A DNA stretch of 64,000 nucleotides from Rhizobium sp. RCAM05350 (GTDB lineage Bacteria > Pseudomonadota > Alphaproteobacteria > Rhizobiales > Rhizobiaceae), in NCBI GenBank assembly GCA_024426085.1, contig CP087975.1, forward strand, positions 124,001 to 188,000. The letters are read 5' to 3'. Positions 58,153 through 64,000 of the stretch are shown piece by piece. The number at the start of each line of letters is the position of its first letter. Position 1 is the stretch's first letter. The notes under the pieces were generated by a model. That model had not been told where the DNA came from. It did no database searches and worked only from the letters and a program-made list of their open reading frames with translations. The translations under genes and the position numbers were made by a program.

Positions 58153-59953
58153 ATGCAGACCTCGGTTTCGTCGCCGGATGAGCGGGCAGAGCGCGCCTGT
58201 CCGACCCAAGAGGAGGTCAGGGCGCAGCTTGAGCGGATTCTTTCCAGCCGCGAGTTTCCGAGCGGTGGACGGGGCGCTGCCTTCTTGAAATATGTCACCG
58301 AGGAAGCGCTTGCAGGTCGGGCGCACCGTCTCAAGGCGTATTCGGTCGCCATCGAAGTGTTCAACCGTAGCGCGGGCTTCTCTCAGGACGATCCGGTCGT
58401 GCGGATCGAGGCCGGACGTTTGCGTAGGGTCATCGAACGCTACTATCTCATTGCCGGCCAGCACGATCCGATCCGCATTGACATCCCCAAGGGCGGCTAC
58501 GTGCCGACCTTTACATGGAATGACACGCCGATAGAAGCGACCGGCGATGAGCCGAACGAAGACGTTCCTGGACGCGGGGCCTTCGGGTGGCGGCGTCTCG
58601 GCTGGCCCGTGCTGGCCATGTTCGTGGCATTCGTCTGCGCGGGGCTTGGCTATTACGCGGGCGTTCTAACGGGGCCAGCCACCGGTCGGTCCGTTGGGCA
58701 GGTTCCGGACGAGCCGACGCTCGTGATCGCGCCCTTCGCGGACCTGGGCGATGGCCCGCAGGCTGCGCGCTATGCCGCCGGGCTGACGGAGGAGCTTCTC
58801 ACTGCCCTTCCCCGCTTCAAGGAGATCACGGTCTTCGGCCGCGAGACATCAAAAGCACTGCCTCCCGGTGTCGAGGCATTGCAGGTTCGCGACGGACTGG
58901 GCGCGCACTACCTTCTCGCGGGCGGAGTCCGCGTTGCAGGCGACAAAGTCCGCGTGACCGTGCGCCTCGTCAACACTTCGAACGGTTCCATCCTGTGGTC
59001 GCAGGATTACGACCAGGATCTGGACACGCACGAACTCCTCACCATCCAGTCCGATGTCGCCAGCAAGGTGGCAACGGCCATCGCCCAGCCTTACGGTATC
59101 ATCACTTGAAATCAATGGCGGCCAACCCGCCGCCGGACGATGTGGGCGTCCATGATTGCACGCTGCGCTTCTACGCCTACCGCGAGGAGCTGAATCCGGA
59201 AGCGCATCTGATCGCGCGATTGTCTGCAGCGCGCGGTGGCGCGTTTCCCGGCCTACGCGACGGCTTGGTCGATGCTCTCGATCATCCATCTCGACGAGGG
59301 CCGGTTCGAGTTCAATCCGCAGAGTGACAAGGGTCCCGCGATGGAGCGCGCGCTCGGTTCGGCGCGCCGGGCGGTCTCGCTGGAACCTGGCAACGCGCGC
59401 CCTGCAGGCGCTGATGACGGCTCTGTTCTTCAACAACGAGACGAAGGAGGCGTTCGAGGTCGGCGAGGAGGCGCTCGCCGCCAACCCGAACGACACGGAG
59501 TTCCTCGGCGAGCTCGGAACGCGCGTCGCGTTCTCGGGACAATGGGAGCGTGGCGCGGAACTGCTGGATCGTGCGATCAAGCTCAATCCTGGCGGAGCCG
59601 GGTATTACTTCGGGACGCGTGCCCTGATCGCCTGCATGCTCCAGGATCACGACAAGGCGGTGCGGCTGATCCGCAAAGCCGACCTGAAGAAATTTCCGCT
59701 CTTCCACGGCGTTGCGGCGGTTATCTACTCCGAGGCCGGGCTGCTTGCAGAGGCAAAGCGCGAGGGCGAGGTGTTCATGAAAATGCGCCCCGACTATTTT
59801 CCCAACATCGTGGCCGAGAACCGGAAGAGAAACCTGCCGCCGAAGGACAGCATGCGCATAATCGCGGCGCTTCGACGAGGCGGGTTGCCAGTGCCAAGTG
59901 TGACGGATGTCGAAGCTGAGTTCAGGATTTCCGATGCCTCAGACGGCCCGTGA
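58153..59953 (+). pseudogene. TolB-like/TPR membrane protein with N-terminal DNA-binding-like domain, several frameshifts
   Basis: N-terminal domain: EEVRAQLERILSSREFPSGG, RAHRLKAYSVAIEVFNRSAG, VRIEAGRLRRVIERYYLIAG and IRIDIPKGGYVPTF, a conserved module found ahead of TolB-like proteins and thought to be CadC-like. Then one helix WPVLAMFVAFVCAGLGYYAG, the TolB-N-like domain LVIAPFADLGDGPQAARYAA and TPR-like repeats to the end (EVGEEALAANPNDTEFLGEL). Breaks near 59105, 59230 and 59400. ATG 58153 follows GAGGAG. It may be the regulator of the motif-bearing genes around it (inference). Confidence 0.65.
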
Positions 59954-59958
59954 ACGCC

Positions 59959-59977
59959 GTATGCTACAGTAACATAC
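59959..59977. promoter_or_regulatory. GTATGTTAC palindromic motif, site D
   Basis: GTATGCTACAGTAACATAC, the most symmetrical copy: the arms GTATGYTAC/GTARCATAC pair fully except one position. It lies 96 bases before the outer-membrane protein gene at 60074. Confidence 0.65.
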
Positions 59978-60073
59978 GTTCCTTTTCCGGCCGAATCCGT
60001 CACTCTCCCGGCGCATGAGGTGATCCCAGTCTGGCTCACCGCCAGCACCGGCATCATACGGAGAAACAGCGCA

Positions 60074-60905
60074 ATGACCACGAACGCATCGACCCGCATT
60101 CCGCTGCGAAGGACATCCCTGACGCTCGTGGCCTCAGCGATGCTGGGCATGGGGTCGACCGCCTACGGCCAGGATTCCAGCGTTGATCTCGCCAAGAAGC
60201 TTTCAGAATCCCATCGCCTCGCTCATCAGCGTCCCCTTCCAGTTGAACTATGACCACGGCTATGGCCCGCTCGATGGCGACAAGACGACGCTGAACATCC
60301 AGCCCGTGATCCCGATCTCGCTGAATGCCGACTGGAACCTGATCTCCCGCACGATCCTGCCCGTGACCTATCAGGACGACATCGCCGGCCCCTCCGGATC
60401 ACAGTTCGGCCTCGGTGACGTCGTGCAAAGCTTTTTCCTGTCGCCTTCCAAGCCGACTGATGGCGGCCTCATCTGGGGCGCGGGACCTGTCTTCCTGATC
60501 CCGACCGCGACCGACGATCTGCTTGGTGGCGAGAAATGGGGCGCCGGACCGACCATCGTCGCGCTGAAACAGGACGGCCCCTGGACCTATGGCGTGCTGG
60601 CCAACCATATCTGGTCGTTCGCGGGCAATGAGGATCGCAACGACATCAGCAACACGTTCATGCAGCCCTTTCTCTCTTACACAACACCGACCGCATGGAC
60701 GTTCGCGCTGAACACGGAATCCACATACGACTGGAAGGCGAATGAATGGTCGGTGCCCATCAATCTGACCGTCTCCAAGCTGGTGAAGGTGAACGAACAG
60801 CCGATCAGCCTGATGGCCGGACTTCGATACTGGGCGGCGGCTCCGGACAACGGCCCCGAAGGGCTTGGCGTCCGGCTCGGTCTGACATTCCTGTTTCCGA
60901 AGTAG
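60074..60905 (+). pseudogene. Outer-membrane transporter-like beta-barrel protein, frameshifted
   Basis: Signal peptide RRTSLTLVASAMLGMGSTAYG; after an indel near 60205 the barrel begins NPIASLISVPFQLNYDHGYG, with GDKTTLNIQPVIPISLNADW, LISRTILPVTYQDDIAGPSG, GLIWGAGPVFLIPTATDDLL and YGVLANHIWSFAGNE, and ends RLGLTFLFPK. It resembles the family of outer-membrane proteins annotated as 'transporter' (MetA-pathway phenol type). Substrate unknown. Confidence 0.72.
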
Positions 60906-60950
60906 GCGCAAAGGACCGCGAATAAACATCCACGCCGCATTCTCACAACC

Positions 60951-60982
60951 GGAACTCGATCGACGCAGTTCGATCGAGTTCC
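60951..60982. terminator. Perfect 13-base hairpin after the barrel gene
   Basis: GGAACTCGATCGA, loop CGCAGT, TCGATCGAGTTCC: a fully paired stem with a 6-base loop, 46 bases after the stop at 60905 and 72 before the next ATG. No T-run follows, so either a terminator with weak tail or a regulatory/mRNA-processing hairpin. Confidence 0.5.
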
Positions 60983-61053
60983 TGCAGACGCATACCCTTC
61001 TCCTGCTACCCAAGCGTGCTTGACCGCACGCTGCGAACCGAAAGGAAGTTCAA

Positions 61054-62508
61054 ATGCTTACGAAACGCGATCTGCTTCGCTCTGTTGCGATGGTGGCACT
61101 TGTTGCCACGACGGCAAAGGCCGACCCGCTCTCCCCTCTGGTCATCGAGCAAAACAATACCGAATGGCCGAACCTGTTGGAGGCCAAGGACATCGCCGAA
61201 GAAGGCTTCGTCTACGGCCTGCCGCTCGTGATGTATTATGCGGTCATGCAAGAGTTCGCCGTTGACAGGAACTCGGGGCAGTTCAAGGCACCGTTCAACG
61301 AAATCGAAAACCAGCACCATGTCGCCACCCCGGCGGATACGGCAATCATCACCCCGAACAGCGACACCCCTTACTCGTTCATCTGGATGGATTTGCGCGC
61401 TGAACCGATGGTCATCTCGGTGCCGATGGTCGAAAAGGACCGCTACTACTCGGTCCAGCTGATCGACGGCAACACCTACAATTTCGGCTATATTGGAGCA
61501 CGCGCCACGGGCACCGAGCCGGGCGACTATCTGGTGGTCGGTCCCGATTGGAAAGGGGAAACGCCCACCGGGATCAAGCAGGTCTTCCAATCGACGACGC
61601 CATTTCCGCTCGCGATTTTCCGCACACAACTCTTTAACCCCGGCGACATGCCGAACGTCGAAAAAGTTCAGGCCGGCTACAAGGGGCAGATGCTTTCTGC
61701 GTACCTCAAGCAAGCCGCTCCGTCTGCTGCGCCCATGATCGAGTTCCTTCCTGCCACCACTGCCGGGATCAAGGACAACTTCTTCCAGTATCTCGACGCG
61801 GCCCTGCAATTCGTCCCCGAGACGCCAAGGGACAAGGCAATCCGCGCAAAACTTGCCAAGATTGGCATCGGTCCCGGCAAAAGCTTCGCGTTCAAGGATC
61901 TGTCGTTCGAGCACAAAGCCGAAATCCTGATGGCCATGAAGCAAGGTAACAACAAGGTCGACAAATGGCTGGCCGGCGGAAACAAGGACATCAACGGCTG
62001 GAACGTCGGTTCGTTCTTTGGCGACGAGGCCTTCTACAACGGCGATTGGGTGATGCGGGCCGGGTCTGCCAAGGGCGGTCTCCTTGGCAACGATGCCATA
62101 GAAGCCATGTACCCCTATACCCGAACAGACTCCACCGGTCAGCCGCTCGACGGCAGCAAGCACAAGTACACCATCACCTTCGCGCCCGGCCAGCTGCCGC
62201 CAGTGAATGCATTTTGGTCCGTGACGATGTACGACGGCAAAAGTCAGTTTCTGGTCAAGAACCCGATCAATCGCTACCTCATCAACTCTCCGATGTTGCC
62301 GGCGATGAAAAAGAACGCTGGACGGCTCGCTGACGCTGTACATTCAAAAGACAACCCTGGTGCGGACAAGGAAGCAAACTGGCTTCCGGCCCCGGACGAT
62401 AAAATCTATCTCGTGATGCGCCTGTATTGGCCGAAGCCTACCTCACCTTCAATTTTGCCGGCGGGCGAAGGGACATGGCAGCCACCCGGTGTGAAGCGGG
62501 TTTCATAA
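61054..62508 (+). CDS. DUF1254/DUF1214 domain protein, exported
   Basis: 484 residues, intact. Twin-Arg-free signal peptide (LLRSVAMVALVATTAKA). DUF1254 part: DIAEEGFVYGLPLVMYYAVM, ADTAIITPNSDTPYSFIWMD, RYYSVQLIDGNTYNFGYIGA. DUF1214 part: NAFWSVTMYDGKSQFLVKNP, INRYLINSPML and IYLVMRLYWPKPTSPSILPA, ending GEGTWQPPGVKRV. The two-domain family is widespread with no settled function. It follows the barrel gene and hairpin and is one of the few undamaged genes of this end. Confidence 0.88.
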   Translation: MLTKRDLLRSVAMVALVATTAKADPLSPLVIEQNNTEWPNLLEAKDIAEEGFVYGLPLVMYYAVMQEFAVDRNSGQFKAPFNEIENQHHVATPADTAIITPNSDTPYSFIWMDLRAEPMVISVPMVEKDRYYSVQLIDGNTYNFGYIGARATGTEPGDYLVVGPDWKGETPTGIKQVFQSTTPFPLAIFRTQLFNPGDMPNVEKVQAGYKGQMLSAYLKQAAPSAAPMIEFLPATTAGIKDNFFQYLDAALQFVPETPRDKAIRAKLAKIGIGPGKSFAFKDLSFEHKAEILMAMKQGNNKVDKWLAGGNKDINGWNVGSFFGDEAFYNGDWVMRAGSAKGGLLGNDAIEAMYPYTRTDSTGQPLDGSKHKYTITFAPGQLPPVNAFWSVTMYDGKSQFLVKNPINRYLINSPMLPAMKKNAGRLADAVHSKDNPGADKEANWLPAPDDKIYLVMRLYWPKPTSPSILPAGEGTWQPPGVKRVS

Positions 62509-62529
62509 AGGACGCAGGTATTCCGCCTC

Positions 62530-62599
62530 TCCTACGCAAGGTCGCTGCGACACGCTTTTCCCGCTAGAAAGGCAGGCAACTCCGCATCCTTGCGTAGGA
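62530..62599. repeat. 12-base perfect inverted repeat with 46-base spacer
   Basis: TCCTACGCAAGG at 62530-62541 and CCTTGCGTAGGA at 62588-62599, just after the DUF1254 stop. The spacer is not itself paired in an obvious way. Might be ends of a small degenerate element or a protein-binding pair. The rest of 62509-62810 shows nothing. Confidence 0.4.
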
Positions 62600-62810
62600 A
62601 TGGAATCTTGGCCGACATCCGTGTGCGACTGGCTGAATGGCTTAGGTTTGTTGATTTCCACTAGCGGGCGTTGGAAATTTCCATCGAGAATTAACCAATC
62701 TTTGAACCTCGGCCTGCGTGTTTTCAACGGGGGCTTCGGAACGATTGGCATGGCGTTATTGATCGATTTCTCCGACTGAGATTTTCAAAAAGGCTGCTTT
62801 CTTCACAGTC

Positions 62811-63203
62811 CTAGATTTCGATGACAAGTTGTGGATCGAAGGCTGTTCTCTCTCCGGGGTATCCTCGTGGATTGGCGATTACCCTAGTCTCCCCGACTCG
62901 ATAATCAGCTTTCTGATGAACGTGGCCATGCACCCACAGCATCGGCTGTGTTTCCAGAATGAGGCCTTCAAGATCGGACGCATAGCACGCAGACAGCGGA
63001 TCGCCCTTGAACTCGGGTGGAATTGATCTTGGTGAAGGCGCGTGGTGGCTTAGGACCACCGTCTTCCGCGCCGAGGGTTCCTCCAGCGCCGATTTGAGAA
63101 ACGTACAGGACGCGTGATGCTTTCGTGTCAACAAAGCGGCGGAGAACATGCCCAAACCGGCGTAACGGCGACGAGCCGACACAAAATCCACCGCCCCAGC
63201 CAT
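62811..63203 (-). pseudogene. Metallophosphoesterase, C-terminal remnant
   Basis: The C-terminal half of a calcineurin-like phosphoesterase: TVVLSHHAPSPRSIPPEF (metal-binding His pair) and MLWVHGHVHQKADYRVGETR (GHVH motif), then VIANPRGYPGER. The N-terminal metal-binding motifs (DxH, GNHE) are not found upstream, where the frame starts with unrelated-looking sequence. Truncated. Confidence 0.65.
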
Positions 63204-63304
63204 TGCCTCAAGCCTTCCGCCAAGAGCGAGCCGACTTTTTCAACGAAATCGGCCCAAAGCGGCCGTCGGCCCAATGCCATCGTGGCAATTGGGCTGACCC
63301 CGCA

Positions 63305-63757
63305 TCACTGCTCGCAAACATATAGGCCAAGTGGAAACAACTCTTCGTAACGCGGATGGTCCCTGATGCGTTCAAGGCAACCCTCATGGCGAATGACATC
63401 AATCATATCGTCAGCAACACGCTGCATGTAGGCTTCAAGAATGTGCATCGCCGTGTCGAGTTCACCGACGATCGAATAGACGGCGGCGGCATTGTACTGT
63501 GTCGTCAAATCGTCAGGGTCGATTGTCAGAGCGCGGACGATCCACGAAGTGGCTCGCTTAGCGTCGCCCAGAAACGCAAGCGCTACCGCACCGCGCGACA
63601 GCGGCGCAGCGTTCCCGTGCTGAAGTGTGGCGATGCGCTCGGCCCGTTCGAACACCAGTCTGGCCCAACGCATTCGTTCGGGGTCATCGCGATTGGTCAT
63701 CCCGAGAACGAAACACGTCGCCCGAGCCCATGATTCGCGAGCGTTGGGAGCGCCCAC
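63305..63757 (-). pseudogene. C-terminal TPR part of a cyclase-type protein, 5'-truncated
   Basis: About 150 residues of TPR-like helices: FERAERIATLQHGNAAPLSR, KRATSWIVRALTIDPDDLTT, QYNAAAVYSIVGELDTAMHI, and the ending HEGCLERIRDHPRYEELFPL, which matches the C-terminus of rhizobial class III adenylate cyclases carrying TPRs. No cyclase or TolB-like region is found upstream to the window end. 63760-64000 has no recognisable gene. Confidence 0.55.
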
Positions 63758-64000
63758 ATTTGTCTTGATGATCGGGTTTGCTGAGCCTCCGCGATCCTCT
63801 AGGTTATCTTGCCCTCAAGGCGGGTGTCACGATTTAGCCGACGCCCTCGGACGGCGACCCGAAGCCGTTGCGTCTAGCCTCTGATACGCTGCGCAGTGTA
63901 CGTCCACGAGCGTATATTGGAGGCCGGGACGCCGGAATCTCGGAATTCAGGACTTCGTTCATTGCACCGTGAAGGTCGGGATTAGTTCACAGCCGCGTAC

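Noticed and set aside
61006..62343. A 445-codon minus-strand frame opposite the DUF1254 gene.
   Set aside because: A shadow frame in high-GC DNA. The plus-strand product has family motifs and a signal peptide; this one has none.
1..64000. Search for tRNA, rRNA and riboswitch structures.
   Set aside because: No T-loop/CCA-like tRNA pattern, rRNA core or recognised riboswitch consensus was seen by eye. A covariance-model scan would be needed to be sure.

Overview
The window is about 60% GC and reads as alphaproteobacterial DNA, most likely family Rhizobiaceae (Rhizobium, Agrobacterium or Sinorhizobium type). The basis is the gene content: a PAP2/dual-specificity-phosphatase + acyltransferase + CdsA operon, a SorC-regulator/DhaK fusion, a second ('nuo2'-like) complex I with extra antiporter-like subunits, DUF2259, DUF2147 and DUF4105 proteins, and IS6, IS3 and Tn3 debris. 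It looks like accessory or plasmid-type sequence. No rRNA, tRNA or CRISPR array was seen.

Layout. 1-3155: phospholipid operon (PAP2-DSP, small membrane protein, lysophospholipid acyltransferase, CdsA), each gene carrying one frame break. 3190-8450: broken GNAT acetyltransferase, an intact 1002-residue RTX protein (RTX1) and a dodecin with a nonsense codon. 8449-17733: a second and third RTX gene (RTX2, RTX3), an RTX remnant (RTX4), small envelope genes and a broken ECF sigma factor. 17823-20400: serine resolvase, broken TIM-barrel gene, an IS6-family element abutting a related IS6 remnant. 20746-29856: sugar/polyol catabolic locus (ribose-type ABC importer, SDR dehydrogenase, two DhaK/DhaL-type kinase sets, a regulator fused to the second DhaK). 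30051-47619: an IS6 element, then complex I genes nuoJ, K, two antiporter-like subunits flanking a small membrane protein, nuoM, N, A-G on plus, and nuoH, nuoI and a CBS gene on minus. 47700-52400: Tn3 remnant, M23 peptidase, and an RTX gene (RTX5) cut by an IS3-family element. 52449-64000: envelope/periplasmic genes (outer-membrane proteins, DUF2147, DUF4105, DUF900 hydrolase, DUF4239, TolB/TPR protein, DUF1254) that share a palindromic intergenic motif, ending in metallophosphoesterase and cyclase-type remnants.

How it works together. RTX1, RTX2 and RTX3 share an N-terminal domain, a modular repeat with 7, 4 and 3 units, a serralysin-type C-terminal secretion region and a common upstream box, GAAACARTTGAAAC. 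RTX1 and RTX2 end in a ~99.5% identical 1.03-kb inverted repeat, and every defect of RTX2 lies inside its copy. Inversion across the repeat would therefore exchange which N-terminus is joined to an intact 3' end: a candidate on/off switch between two secreted proteins. The complex I cluster encodes four antiporter-like subunits rather than three. The catabolic locus looks like uptake, oxidation and phosphorylation of a short polyol or ketose.

Caution. More than 25 genes contain single-base frame breaks, many in otherwise well-conserved sequence and some in homopolymers. Part of this may be uncorrected sequencing error rather than gene decay. The nonsense substitutions and IS insertions are harder to explain that way.
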